Shown: positions 27,031-36,621, numbered from the stretch's first letter. The stretch is DNA of 64,000 bases from a bacterium (GCA_016125085.1 WGMM01000013.1:160069-224068), one strand, 5' to 3'. Numbers and translations are program-made. Notes: generated by a model not told the origin, from the letters alone.

Positions 27031-28078
27031 GTGCAGCGGCTCCGTTTCTAGAGGTCTGGCGGAGCGTTTCTCCATGCGGGCCAAGCAGTTCCCGCAATAC
27101 ACCGGGGCCGGTCATGCCATCCGCAAGAGCTTCATAGTTGAGCCGAACCCTATGCAGGATCACGTCTTCGGCGACCCGGTAAAGATCCTCGGGAGTAACG
27201 TAATTTCGCCCATGAATCAGTGCCCGGGCACGCGACGCCTTCACCAGGGCGATCCCGGCCCGCGGGCTGCAACCAAGTTCCAGGGCCGGGTGAGACCTGG
27301 TCCGGCTGACGAGTTCCACCACATGATCCGTGAACGTGTCGCTCACATAGACGTTATGGACGGCTTCCATCGCCGAAACGAGGTCGTCGATCGAACCGAC
27401 AGGTTCGTGCGACAGGACGTCGAATTCGGTCCTCGCGACCGCTCCGCGATCCTGCCTGCGCACGCCAAGTCGTGTGTTGCGCCGGAGAACTTCCCGTTCT
27501 TCATCGGGCGTCGGGTAACTGAGCCGGTGACACAGCATGAACCGGTCAAGCTGAGCTTCGGGAAGTTCGAACGTACCAGCTTGTTCTACAGGGTTCTGCG
27601 TTGCGATCACCAGAAACGGCGCAGGCAGGTCGAACGTCTCGGTACCGATCGTGACCCGGCGTTCCTGCATGGCTTCCAGCAGGGCGGACTGTACCTTGGG
27701 AGCGGCCCGGTTAATCTCGTCGGCCAGCAGCAGATTCGTGAAAATCGGTCCCTTGCGCGTGTGGAAAACGTTCGTCCGAGGGTCGAGAATCTCGCTGCCA
27801 AGAATGTCGGAAGGAAGCAGGTCGACAGTGAACTGGACACGATTGAACGAGAGGTCGATCGACTTGGAGAGCACGGAAACAAGCAGCGTTTTTGCCAACC
27901 CCGGCACGCCCTGAAGCAACAGGTGACCACCCGTGAAGAGGGCGATCAGAAGCCGTTCCACCACTTCGTCCTGACCGACGACGACTTCTCCCACTCGGGC
28001 CCGGACAGCATCGATGAAGTCCACGGTGCGGCGCTGCGGTTCGGAAATCGGCAAATTGCCCGTGTTCGTGTCGCTCAT
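27014..28078 (-). CDS. MoxR-type AAA+ ATPase
   Basis: 354 residues. Walker A is GVPGLAKT (57-64), Walker B is LLLADEINRA, and sensor 1 is VIATQNPVEQAGTFELPEAQ, followed by LDRFM; these are diagnostic of MoxR. The C-terminal lid is present (GCSPRAGIALVKASRARALI). MoxR ATPases are chaperone-like and act with the VWA and DUF58 proteins encoded beside them. ATG 28078 follows GAGG closely and starts at the usual place; the frame is open to 28252. First gene of the minus-strand cluster that runs to 17943. Confidence 0.95.
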   Translation of the reverse strand: MSDTNTGNLPISEPQRRTVDFIDAVRARVGEVVVGQDEVVERLLIALFTGGHLLLQGVPGLAKTLLVSVLSKSIDLSFNRVQFTVDLLPSDILGSEILDPRTNVFHTRKGPIFTNLLLADEINRAAPKVQSALLEAMQERRVTIGTETFDLPAPFLVIATQNPVEQAGTFELPEAQLDRFMLCHRLSYPTPDEEREVLRRNTRLGVRRQDRGAVARTEFDVLSHEPVGSIDDLVSAMEAVHNVYVSDTFTDHVVELVSRTRSHPALELGCSPRAGIALVKASRARALIHGRNYVTPEDLYRVAEDVILHRVRLNYEALADGMTGPGVLRELLGPHGETLRQTSRNGAAAHGRVS

Positions 28079-28378
28079 GATCCTCAATTCCTTCTCCAAA
28101 CCAAGATCGTCCATACATCTACGAAACGCGTCGTCAGCAAACGGAATCGCATGGGATCCGATCTTGCAGTCCGATTCGGAGAATCGTCGCAAGCGGACTC
28201 CTTTCTCGCACGAAACAATGTTAATCAATGAGAAGTCGCCACGAAACCACACCGCTCACAAAATTGCCGCACGATTACGTCAATGACGCAGACATGAAAA
28301 GCTTGATGATGATGTAGTACCCTGAATCGTTCGATAAAGCGGAAGAAAAGTGTGCCAAGTGCTTGTCAGTCAAAGCGA
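28079..28378. other. Intergenic region upstream of moxR
   Basis: About 300 bp between the moxR start and the terminator of the tRNA-Leu gene, both on the minus strand. It should hold the promoter of the MoxR/Bat cluster. I could not assign boxes with confidence and see no gene. Confidence 0.5.
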
Positions 28379-28408
28379 AAGGGGTTACGTCTCTCGACGT
28401 AACCCCTT
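28379..28408 (-). terminator. Rho-independent terminator of tRNA-Leu
   Basis: AAGGGGTTACGT (28379-28390) and ACGTAACCCCTT (28397-28408) form a perfect 12-bp stem with a 6-base loop. On the minus strand the stem is followed by TTTCGCTTTG. It begins 11 bp after the tRNA 3' end. Confidence 0.9.
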
Positions 28409-28419
28409 GGCTCGCATAG

Positions 28420-28504
28420 TACCGAAGAGAGGACTCGAACCTCCACGGGATTAACTCCCACTAGGACCTGAACCTAGCGCGTCTGCCAATTCCGCCACTT
28501 CGGC
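28420..28504 (-). tRNA. tRNA-Leu (anticodon CAG)
   Basis: The minus strand folds as a class II tRNA of 85 nt. Acceptor GCCGAAG pairs with CTTCGGT. The anticodon stem CTAGG/CCTAG closes the loop TTCAGGT, giving CAG. A long variable arm (GGGA-GTTAA-TCCC) is as required for leucine, and the T-loop is TTCGAGT. The discriminator is A and CCA is not encoded. A strong terminator follows. Confidence 0.96.
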
Positions 28505-28801
28505 AAGTCGTCTTCGAAATCGACCGTTCGGCGTCATTCGTGCTTCTTGTGCGATGAATCATACCGGATGACTGCCGCTTGTCAAGCTTTCTGAATCTGA
28601 GGAATCGTTCATCTACCCGCGCAAATTCTCAAAGTCGCTTGCCTTGACCGAATTCGGATGATGGGATAAGTTCAAAGAGTCGTCATCTGGTGAGAACGGG
28701 TTTTCGATTTGTCCTTTCGGACGATTCTTGTGCCCTCGAGCCACGTCGACTGATCGTCCGCACCGGACTCACACGCCTGACCGTATCGATTCGAGGTCGT
28801 C

Positions 28802-29554
28802 ATGATCGGAATGTCCCGTAGAGATTGGGCACTTGCCGTTGCCTCGGGAATCTCTTATCCAGCCTGGGCCAGTTCACGGATCCTGACGCGTATCCAGGCG
28901 AGTGAAGTGCAGGACCTGCCAGGGCCAGAGCCGATTCCGCCGGCGACCCTTTCCAAGCCATTGCCGACGGTTCCCGTGCGAGCCAATGTTCCAGGCTTCA
29001 ATCTGCAGATGGTCGACACGTCGCTGCAGCCAGCCGATCGCCAGGGCCTGTGGGTGCTCGATTTCGCATTCAAACCGCTTCGCATGCGTACCGTCGAAAT
29101 ACCCGGCAAGGGACGGCGAACGATCTATTACATGTATTATCGGATCGTAAACCGCACGGAAGAGCCCCGGCTGTTCGTGCCTCAGTTTTCGATCGTGACG
29201 AATACCGGCAAGCGGTTCGACGACGTTCCTTTGCCGCAGGCCGTGAAGTTGATTCAAGCTCGCGAGGACCCAGCTACCCCGCTTCTCGGTTCAGTAGACA
29301 TGGTCGGGCTCGTTCCGCCCAGCAAGCGTGAAGGCGTGATGGATGCTGTTTACGGCGTCGCCATCTGGAACGACTTCGACCCCAAGGCCAGCCGCTTCTC
29401 GGTCTACGTTCGCGGCCTTTCGGATGGATATCAGCCGCAATCGAAAAAATACAAGTCCCTGAAAATCGAGTTCCAGATCTTCGGTGACCATATCGAAGTT
29501 CATGAGGACGAAATTCGCCTGATGGACCCTGCTTACTACTGGGTTTACTGGTGA
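28802..29554 (+). CDS. Exported protein of unknown function with Tat-like signal
   Basis: 250 residues. The start MIGMSRRDWALAVASG has a twin-arginine motif followed by a short hydrophobic stretch. A Pro-rich linker (about 38-60) leads to a compact, beta-rich domain with LWVLDFAFKPLRMRTVEIPG, YYMYYRIVNRTEEPRLFVPQ and VYGVAIWNDFDPKASRFSVY. I do not recognise the family by name; the pattern looks conserved rather than spurious. GAGGT precedes the ATG. It is monocistronic: it diverges from tRNA-Leu and has its own terminator about 50 bp after the stop. Confidence 0.82.
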   Translation: MIGMSRRDWALAVASGISYPAWASSRILTRIQASEVQDLPGPEPIPPATLSKPLPTVPVRANVPGFNLQMVDTSLQPADRQGLWVLDFAFKPLRMRTVEIPGKGRRTIYYMYYRIVNRTEEPRLFVPQFSIVTNTGKRFDDVPLPQAVKLIQAREDPATPLLGSVDMVGLVPPSKREGVMDAVYGVAIWNDFDPKASRFSVYVRGLSDGYQPQSKKYKSLKIEFQIFGDHIEVHEDEIRLMDPAYYWVYW

Positions 29555-29903
29555 TCGATTTTCATCCCCTCAATTCCTGAGCGAACTCTCGAGGATATCG
29601 GAATCCCGCAGTGCGAAAGACTGCGGGATTTCTGCTTTACGGGCTTTCCACGCTGTCTGGTTTCGTTTATCGCGGATTGACCGGTCGAGTGACGCGATCC
29701 TCATCATCGTGTCGATGGATTCTGGCAATTCATGACTTCGCTCGCGTCTTTCCGAAGTGAGCGATGACCTCGGGAACTTGCCGGAAAACCTTGATTCGAA
29801 AGCGAATGCGATTCCTCAGGAACCCATTCATGTGCCCGTCGGGTCCTATCCGGGAAGCAAATGACTTGACAAAACCCCACGCAAAGGCAAATATATTCGT
29901 GTT
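29555..29903. other. Intergenic region before tRNA-Thr
   Basis: About 350 bp holding the terminator at 29602-29630 and presumably the tRNA-Thr promoter. No credible gene was seen. Confidence 0.5.
29602..29630 (+). terminator. Rho-independent terminator
   Basis: AATCCCGCAGT (29602-29612) and ACTGCGGGATT (29620-29630) form a perfect 11-bp stem with a 7-base loop, followed by TCTGCTTT. It ends the transcript of the unknown exported protein. Confidence 0.85.
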
Positions 29904-29976
29904 GCCACTGTAGCTCAGTTGGTAGAGCACCGCTTTCGTAAAGCGGGGGTCGAGAGTTCGAGTCTCTCCAGCGGCT
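29904..29976 (+). tRNA. tRNA-Thr (anticodon CGT)
   Basis: 73 nt. D-arm GCTC/GAGC, anticodon stem CCGCT/AGCGG around TTCGTAA (anticodon CGT), T-arm GAGAG/CTCTC around TTCGAGT. The acceptor is GCCACTG against CAGCGGC, with an A-C mismatch at the fourth pair. CCA is not encoded; the discriminator is T. Confidence 0.94.
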
Positions 29977-30259
29977 TGTTCGACATTTTGAGCATTGGCT
30001 TTTCATTTCCTGGTCAATCAGCTGAATTTAGAAAAGGGCCTGACACACACTGGATCGTTCCGTGTTTAATGATCCAGCTGAAGGGCGGCAATTTTCATAA
30101 TCACCAACTGCAAACGCAAATCCGGTTCGGCAAGATGACGCCGAATCGTGCATGGTGCATTGTATTCGAAGCCCGGCTCAGCCGATCGCGCACAGGATCA
30201 GCGACCGGGCAGCACGGCAAGAGGCATGAGCCGGAGGCTGCAATTATCCACGATCCGAA

Positions 30260-31678
30260 TCAGGCGAATAGCGATAAAAGAGGCTCGCCAGCGCTGATTC
30301 GCATCGGACGGTCGAGCGGATCACGAACTTCGAGATCGTGCGGTATTCCGAGGGCGTGGAAGATCGTCGCGGAAATATCGGCCGGGCTGGTCGGCTGGCT
30401 GGCAGGGTAGGCAGCGAATTTGTCCGATGAGCCGTATGTTTGACCGCCTTGAATGCCGGCTCCGGCGAGCACGGCCGAATAGCAGCGTGGCCAGTGTTCG
30501 CGGCCGGCATTTGCGGCGACCACACGAGGCGTACGGCCGAACTCGCCTGTCCACACGATCAGAGTTTCGTCCAGGAGCCCCCGTGCGGCAAGGTCTTCGA
30601 GCAACGCCGCGAAACCCTGGTCAGCCGGCGGCATGAGCCGATTCTTCAAGTGATGGAAATTTTGGCCATGAGTGTCCCAGAAATTCTGGCCATCGTTGTG
30701 CCAGTTCACGGTAATCAGCGGCACATTCGCTTCGACGAGACGGCGAGCCAGGAGCAAGCACTGGCCATGAATATGCCGGCCATAGCGGTCACGTGTTTCG
30801 GCTGTTTCCTTATTCAGGTCGAACGCATCGCGGGCCGAGGCGGAAACGACTGCCGTCAAAGCCTTTTCGTGTTTCGGGCTCCAGGTCGTGGCCGAACCGG
30901 TCACTTCGGGTGAATCGAGCCTGCCTTCGAGATTTTCCATCAACCGCTTGCGCTGATGCATCCGCTCAAGGGTACAGCCATCTGCGAGACTCAGCCCTGG
31001 CACTTGAAAACCGGGATCGTTCGGGTCGCCCAGAACGTAAAACGGGTCGAACCCTCCGCCCAGCCAGCCACCGTGTTGGCCCGGAGCCTTTCCTCCTGGA
31101 GCGGCCGGGTGCGATACGACCCAGGGCATCATGACGGAAGTCGGCAATGGCCCTTCGTTCGGCAGGAGCTTCGTGAGCATCGATCCCATGAAGGGCCAGT
31201 CTTTGGACGACGGAGGTTCGACGTCCGACTTTGGTCTGGGTGCCAGATGACCGGTCAGAAGGTGATGCACAGTCGAAAGGTGAGCGGGGTCATCGTGGGT
31301 CATCGACCGCACGATCGCGAGTTTGTCGACGTGTTTCGCCAGCTTCGGAAAATGTTCGCTGATCCGGATTCCCGGGACGTTCGTATCGATCGAGGCGAAT
31401 TCACCACGAATTTCGGCGGGTGCGTCAGGCTTGGGATCCCAGGTGTCGAGCTGGCTGGGGCCGCCCCACTGAAAAATCACGATGACGGATTTCGCCTTTC
31501 CGGTCGTCGCACGGCGGAAGTTCGCATTCGTCGCGGCGGCCGCACGTGCCTGGGCCGAAACCAGATCCAGACCGCCAAGACTCAATGGTGCGAAAGAGCC
31601 CCAAACGCCCAGCTGCAGGACAGATCGACGGGAGAAGTTCGGGCCTTGGCAATTCGGATTGATCATCGATCGAATCAT
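30260..31678 (-). CDS. DUF1501 family exported protein (solo)
   Basis: 472 residues. A Tat signal (FSRRSVLQLGVWGSFAPLSL) precedes the DUF1501 domain with [65 protein letters not shown] and the C-terminal ATIFHALGIP. Compared with the other three DUF1501 proteins here it has an extra segment around 180-240 (PSSKDWPFMGSML, AAPGGKAPGQHGGWLGGG). No PSD1 gene accompanies it on its own strand. The start at 31678 (MIRSMINPN) was preferred; 31666 is possible. It diverges from the PSD1 gene at 32332. Confidence 0.91.
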   Translation of the reverse strand: MIRSMINPNCQGPNFSRRSVLQLGVWGSFAPLSLGGLDLVSAQARAAAATNANFRRATTGKAKSVIVIFQWGGPSQLDTWDPKPDAPAEIRGEFASIDTNVPGIRISEHFPKLAKHVDKLAIVRSMTHDDPAHLSTVHHLLTGHLAPRPKSDVEPPSSKDWPFMGSMLTKLLPNEGPLPTSVMMPWVVSHPAAPGGKAPGQHGGWLGGGFDPFYVLGDPNDPGFQVPGLSLADGCTLERMHQRKRLMENLEGRLDSPEVTGSATTWSPKHEKALTAVVSASARDAFDLNKETAETRDRYGRHIHGQCLLLARRLVEANVPLITVNWHNDGQNFWDTHGQNFHHLKNRLMPPADQGFAALLEDLAARGLLDETLIVWTGEFGRTPRVVAANAGREHWPRCYSAVLAGAGIQGGQTYGSSDKFAAYPASQPTSPADISATIFHALGIPHDLEVRDPLDRPMRISAGEPLLSLFA

Positions 31679-32331
31679 GGTTCGGGGATCCTGAACCTGG
31701 AGTCGCCGTGAGGTGGGACGAATCGGCGACCGTGAGAAGGCAGGTGCGGCCGAATCGAAATTCGGCCGAGTCACTATCCTCAGTTTAACGAATCCCCGGA
31801 GAATATCCAGCACTTCAAGTTAGGTTGACTGGCCGATCGCCTCAATCGATTTCGACGACGTCTTCCGAAAACCCAACCACGTTGTGCCCAATGACGGACC
31901 ATTTCGAAAACTCGCAATTCTTCGGAATTTCTGATTCTGGTTGAGCGCATGGTATCGCTCCGGTTGGAAATCCGGAGAGAAGTCGGGATCGAGCGAACTC
32001 ACCCTAACATCAAACTGGCAATAATGATGCATCTCGATTGCGAAACGGAATCCGGCGGCATACGAACGCCTCGACGACACCAGATTCGAGATGCCGGGCG
32101 ATCCTGCAAAGGCGATCTCCGACGATCGTACCGGAAATGAACCGACAGCTACGGAATCATTCGACCGTGCGATCATCGGGTCGATCGGTTCAAGGAGATT
32201 TCCGATTGCCTAAACCTTGTCGATCCGATAACAATAATGATAGTGACACTGCCTGCCGATTCTCTGGGGCCGTCCTCGAACGCCCTATCCCTCCTGGCCA
32301 GATCCCTCCTACCCGCCGGCACGCGATACCC
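31679..32331. other. Long divergent intergenic region (653 bp)
   Basis: Lies between the solo DUF1501 gene and the PSD1 gene. The plus-strand frame stays open upstream of the PSD1 start (to 32038), but that stretch lacks domain or signal features. A dyad CTCCGG-N8-CCGGAG at 31958-31977 is the only clear structure. A minus-strand frame at 31820-32176 has no supporting feature. Promoters for both genes are expected. Confidence 0.55.
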
Positions 32332-35031
32332 ATGATCGACTTTCAGATTACGAATATGGTCGGGCGAATTTTCGGACTTATCCTCGCCTCATCGACTCTT
32401 ACGGCCTTCGCCGAAGACGTCACGGCGAAAAAAGAAGCCAAGCCCGAAATATCGGCGCAACTGACCTTCGAGAAAGACATCAAGCCGATACTCAGAGCCC
32501 ATTGTCTCGACTGCCATGGCGGGGTCGAGGGGAAAAAGGGCAAGCTGGATATGCGGCTGGTCAGGACAATGCTCAGCGGAGGCGAAACGGGCCCCGCGAT
32601 CGAGCCCGGCAACGTGGACGAGAGCTATTTGATCGCGCGTATCGTCGATCATGAAATGCCGCCCAAAGGTGCCGGTGTGAGCCCGGCGGAACTCGAAAAG
32701 CTCAAGACATGGATTGCCCAGGGGGCGAAAACCGCTCGGCCTGAACCTGCTCCTGAAGCTTTGGGAACGACCCTTGGCCTGACGCCCGAAGAACGTGCCT
32801 ATTGGGCGTTTCGTCCGATCGCCGATCCAACGCCTCCCTCAGTGAAATCGACAGGCCGTGTGCGTACTACGGTCGACAAATTTCTTCTGGCGAGTCTTGA
32901 GCCGCTTGGAATCGGTTTTCGTGAAGACGCGGACAAACTCACGCTGATACGCCGGGTTACGCTCGATCTGGCCGGGGTTCCGCCATCGCCGGCTGAGGTT
33001 CGGGCCTTCCTCGCTGACAATCGTCCCGACGCTTACGAACGCCTTGTCGACAGACTTCTCGCCTCGCCCCAATACGGCGAACGCTGGGCCCGCCACTGGA
33101 TGGACGTCGCAGGTTATGCGGACAGCGACGGTGGTTCGGCCGCCGATACCGACCGGCCCCATGCCTGGCGATATCGTGACTGGCTCATTCGGGCCTTCAA
33201 CGACGATAAACCGCTGGATGCGTTCCTTACCGAACAGCTCGCGGGCGACGAATTCGTACCCCGCCCCTGGAACAACCTTACGCCTCATCAGGTGGATCTC
33301 CTGACAGCGACAGGCTTTCTGCGAATGCCAGCAGATCCCACCGCAGCCGATTATTCGGAAACCGCCCGAAATCAGGTGATGACGGATACGATCAAAGTGG
33401 TGACGTCAACGACCCTGGGCCTCTCGGTCGCATGTGCCCAGTGTCATGATCACCGATATGACCCGATCTCCCATGTCGATTACTACCGCCTGCGAGGCAT
33501 GTTCGACCCGGCACTGCACTGGGAGGGATTCCGCCAGCCCGGAGCACGTGTCGTTTCGCTCTATCGAGATCTCGACAGGGCTGCGGCAGCAGCGGTCGAA
33601 GAACAGGTGAAGCCACTCGCCGAAAAACGGGCCGCTTACCAGGCCGATGCCATGAAGCGGGCTTTGGTCAAAGAACTCGAAAAATATCAGGAGCCGCTGA
33701 AATCTCAGCTCAAAACAGCCGCTGAGACCGCTGCGGACAAACGCACACCTGAGATGAACGCCCTGCTGGACGCCAATCCAAGCGTCAAGATTTCGCCTGG
33801 CGTACTCTACCAGTACTTGCCCGATGCGGCTGAAGAGCTGAAGAAGATGGATGCGGCAATCGGGGCCGTTCGTGCCAAAAAGCCGCCTGAGAATTTCATC
33901 GCCATTTACGACGAACCTCCGGACCGCAAACCTCCGGTAACGAAGCGGTTGCATCGTGGCGACTATCGCCAGCCGCTTGAGGAAGTGAAGCCCGGTATTC
34001 CGGAAGTTCTCAAACCCGAAGGTGCCGTACTCGATCTTGATGGCACGGTGCAGCCAGCAGGGCACTCTTCGGGCAGACGTACGGCATTCGCGCGCTGGCT
34101 GTTTTCGGACGAGAATCCGCTGACCGCTCGCGTTCTTGCTAACCGGATCTGGATGCACCACTTCGGTCGTGGGCTGGTCGCCACGGCAGGCGAATTCGGC
34201 CGACTCGGCGAGCCCCCGACCCATCCGGAATTGCTCGATCACCTTGCCTCGGAATTGAAGCGTAACGGTTGGCGGTTGAAGAACTTCCACAAGTTGATCG
34301 TGCTTTCGTCGGCTTACCGGCAAAAGGCGGTTCGAGACCCGGGCCGCATGTCGGACGATCCGGATGCCGACGGCCGCCTTTTAAGTCGATTTCCGGTGCA
34401 CCGTCTGGATGCGGAAACCATTCGGGACAGGATCCTTGCGGCTTCCGGTCATCTGGACAACCAAATGTACGGACCACCGGTCGACGTTCAGGCTGATGAC
34501 AGCGGTCAGGTCGTCGTTGCGGGTGATTCGGGCCGCCGTTCCGTGTATGTGAAGCAGAAACGCAGCCAGCCTGTGAGCCTCATGGCGGCGTTCGACGCCC
34601 CGGTGATGGAAACGCACTGCGAGCGGCGTACATCAGCCACGGTCGCCACGCAATCGCTGATGCTGCTTAACGGTACGTTCCTTCTGGGCGAAGCGAATCG
34701 GCTGGCGATCGCGGCTCTCGACCAGAAATTCGTTCCGGAAATGATCCAGGCGGAATCGATTTCGAAGGGCTTAGCCTCAGGAACGAAAATGCCGGATGAG
34801 CCTGCCGCACTTTCAGGTGCTGTCGCGACCATATGGGAACGAACTCTGAGCCGGCCTCCTTCGGAAAAGGAACTGGGACGATCGCTCGAATTCGTTCGCG
34901 AGCATGTCAGGACAGGAGCACCTCCCCTGCCCGGCCTGAAGGGCGACAACGCGCGAGACAAATACCTGACGGCACTTGCCCACCTGGGGCAGTCGTTGAT
35001 GGCGTCCAACGAATTTCTCTACACCGATTGA
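32332..35031 (+). CDS. PSCyt1-DUF1549-DUF1553 (PSD1) protein
   Basis: 899 residues with an N-terminal signal (MVGRIFGLILASSTLTAFAE). The PSCyt1 cytochrome domain has a haem c motif CLDCH near residue 60 and IVDHEMPPKGAGVS as its distal part. DUF1549 follows (VDKFLLASLEPLGIGF, YGERWARHWMDVAGYADSDG) with a second CXXCH as VACAQCHDHRYDPISHVDYY. DUF1553 has FARWLFSDENPLTARVLANR and IWMHHFGRGLV. Two haem-binding motifs suggest a redox role outside the cytoplasm, but no reaction is established. The start at 32332 is uncertain because no Shine-Dalgarno is visible; 32356 also works. The stop is 19 bp before the DUF1501 partner. Confidence 0.92.
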   Translation: MIDFQITNMVGRIFGLILASSTLTAFAEDVTAKKEAKPEISAQLTFEKDIKPILRAHCLDCHGGVEGKKGKLDMRLVRTMLSGGETGPAIEPGNVDESYLIARIVDHEMPPKGAGVSPAELEKLKTWIAQGAKTARPEPAPEALGTTLGLTPEERAYWAFRPIADPTPPSVKSTGRVRTTVDKFLLASLEPLGIGFREDADKLTLIRRVTLDLAGVPPSPAEVRAFLADNRPDAYERLVDRLLASPQYGERWARHWMDVAGYADSDGGSAADTDRPHAWRYRDWLIRAFNDDKPLDAFLTEQLAGDEFVPRPWNNLTPHQVDLLTATGFLRMPADPTAADYSETARNQVMTDTIKVVTSTTLGLSVACAQCHDHRYDPISHVDYYRLRGMFDPALHWEGFRQPGARVVSLYRDLDRAAAAAVEEQVKPLAEKRAAYQADAMKRALVKELEKYQEPLKSQLKTAAETAADKRTPEMNALLDANPSVKISPGVLYQYLPDAAEELKKMDAAIGAVRAKKPPENFIAIYDEPPDRKPPVTKRLHRGDYRQPLEEVKPGIPEVLKPEGAVLDLDGTVQPAGHSSGRRTAFARWLFSDENPLTARVLANRIWMHHFGRGLVATAGEFGRLGEPPTHPELLDHLASELKRNGWRLKNFHKLIVLSSAYRQKAVRDPGRMSDDPDADGRLLSRFPVHRLDAETIRDRILAASGHLDNQMYGPPVDVQADDSGQVVVAGDSGRRSVYVKQKRSQPVSLMAAFDAPVMETHCERRTSATVATQSLMLLNGTFLLGEANRLAIAALDQKFVPEMIQAESISKGLASGTKMPDEPAALSGAVATIWERTLSRPPSEKELGRSLEFVREHVRTGAPPLPGLKGDNARDKYLTALAHLGQSLMASNEFLYTD

Positions 35032-35050
35032 CGATCCGGGAGGCACAACG

Positions 35051-36544
35051 ATGAACGGACCCGGTAACGATCACGCGGAAACTCACATGAACGGTCTTTT
35101 CTCCTCAGCTGGCCAGTCGAGCAGGCGACAGTTCCTCAATCGGACTGGCATGGGCATGGGCGCTCTGGCATTGGCGCAGATGCTTCAGGAAGATGGACTT
35201 CTGGCCGCACCGCCGAAGCCGATATCGAAGCCTGCCCATTATGATCTGACGCCCAAGCCGCCGATGTTCGAGCCCCAGGCCCGGGCCGTCATTTCGATGT
35301 TCATGCACGGCGGGCCGAGTCACGTCGACCTGTTCGACCCGAAACCCGAACTGCAGAAACGCGACGGTCAGGATTATCCGGGTGAGATCGTCTACAGCTT
35401 CGTGAATCGGGCGTCGAAGAAGCTCCTCGGCAGCCCCTGGAAGTTCGCCCATCACGGCCAGTCGGGCACTGCGGTTTCCGAACTATTGCCCCATACGGCC
35501 AAAATCATCGACGATGTCTGCGTCATTCGGTCCATGCACACCGGGCACAATGGCCACGAAGTTTCGATTCGGTATTTTCACGGTGGGATCGCCGGTATTC
35601 TGGGCCGGCCGACGCTCGGCTCATGGGTCGTCTACGGGCTCGGGACCGAAAATCAGAATTTGCCAGCTTACATGGTTCTGACCGATCCGGACGGGCTCCC
35701 GGTGGACGGAGTCACGAACTGGTCCAACGGCTTCATGCCTCCAATGTTCCAGGGCACGGTGCTTCGGCCTCGGGAGCCCCGGATCTTCAACCTCAATCCG
35801 CCCGAATATCTGCGTGGCGAGGTTCAGAAACGCAACCTGGCGTTTCTGAGGGAATTGAATGCGGAGCATGCGGACAAATACCCGGGCGAGGGTGATCTCG
35901 AAGCCCGGATCGCCAGCTACGAACTCGCCGCACGGATGCAGACAGCCGCGACCGACGCTCTCGACATCTCGAACGAGAGCGAAGCGACGAAAAAGCTATA
36001 CGGGATCGATGATCCGGTCACGCGCGAATACGGCACACGCTGCCTGATCGCCCGGCGGCTCGTGGAGCGAGGTGTGCGATTCGTCCAGATGTTCCTGGGC
36101 GGTCAGCCATGGGACAATCACAGCGACATCAAGAAAACGCTGGCCGGAATTTGTGCCAAAACCGACAAACCGGCCGCGGCCCTCGTATACGACCTGAAAT
36201 CCCGCGGCTTGCTTGATTCGACGATCGTGCACTGGGGCGGCGAAATCGGCCGCTTGCCGGTGACCGAAGGCACAGGGCCGGGCGCGGGACGCGACCACAA
36301 CGGCCAGGGCTTTACCGTCTGGCTTGCCGGCGGCGGATTCAAGGGCGGAATGACTTACGGAGCGACCGACGAATTCGGCCATAAGGCAGTCGAGAATGTC
36401 GTGACACCCAACGACTTCCAGGCGACTCTCCTGAACCGCCTGGGGCTCGACCACACGAAGCTGATGTATCAGCACAACGGTCGTGAGGAACGTCTCACTT
36501 CGAACGCCCCGAACGCGCGGGTCGTGAAAGAAATCCTGGTCTGA
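35051..36544 (+). CDS. DUF1501 family exported protein
   Basis: 497 residues. GGGAGG lies 7 bases before the ATG. The twin-arginine signal is SSRRQFLNRTGMGMGALALA. DUF1501 blocks: [72 protein letters not shown] and WLAGGGFKGGMTYGATDEFG. The usual EFGRTP is EIGRLP here. Paired with the PSD1 gene 19 bp upstream; a strong hairpin terminator follows 48 bp downstream. Confidence 0.94.
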   Translation: MNGPGNDHAETHMNGLFSSAGQSSRRQFLNRTGMGMGALALAQMLQEDGLLAAPPKPISKPAHYDLTPKPPMFEPQARAVISMFMHGGPSHVDLFDPKPELQKRDGQDYPGEIVYSFVNRASKKLLGSPWKFAHHGQSGTAVSELLPHTAKIIDDVCVIRSMHTGHNGHEVSIRYFHGGIAGILGRPTLGSWVVYGLGTENQNLPAYMVLTDPDGLPVDGVTNWSNGFMPPMFQGTVLRPREPRIFNLNPPEYLRGEVQKRNLAFLRELNAEHADKYPGEGDLEARIASYELAARMQTAATDALDISNESEATKKLYGIDDPVTREYGTRCLIARRLVERGVRFVQMFLGGQPWDNHSDIKKTLAGICAKTDKPAAALVYDLKSRGLLDSTIVHWGGEIGRLPVTEGTGPGAGRDHNGQGFTVWLAGGGFKGGMTYGATDEFGHKAVENVVTPNDFQATLLNRLGLDHTKLMYQHNGREERLTSNAPNARVVKEILV

Positions 36545-36591
36545 ACGATCGCAACGGGCGTTGCGGAATTCGTGCGGAAATCAACGAAGAA

Positions 36592-36621
36592 ATCGCCCCG
36601 GGAAAATGTCCCCGGGGCGAT
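36592..36621. terminator. Terminator between convergent genes
   Basis: ATCGCCCCGGG (36592-36602) and CCCGGGGCGAT (36611-36621) form an 11-bp GC-rich stem. It lies between the convergent DUF1501 and MFS genes. The minus-strand side has the better U-run (TTTCTTCGTT), the plus-strand side ATTCATTT, so it may serve both. Confidence 0.8.

Noticed and set aside
27029..28231. 400-codon plus-strand frame opposite moxR
   Set aside because: MoxR motifs on the minus strand are decisive; the opposite frame is noise.
29977..30259. Possible integration remnant after tRNA-Thr (a run AAAAGGGCCTGACACAC at about 30033)
   Set aside because: No duplicated tRNA end, integrase or paired repeat was found; a single similar string is not evidence.
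31820..32176. 118-codon minus-strand frame in the long divergent spacer
   Set aside because: No signal, domain, Shine-Dalgarno or operon context; random composition.
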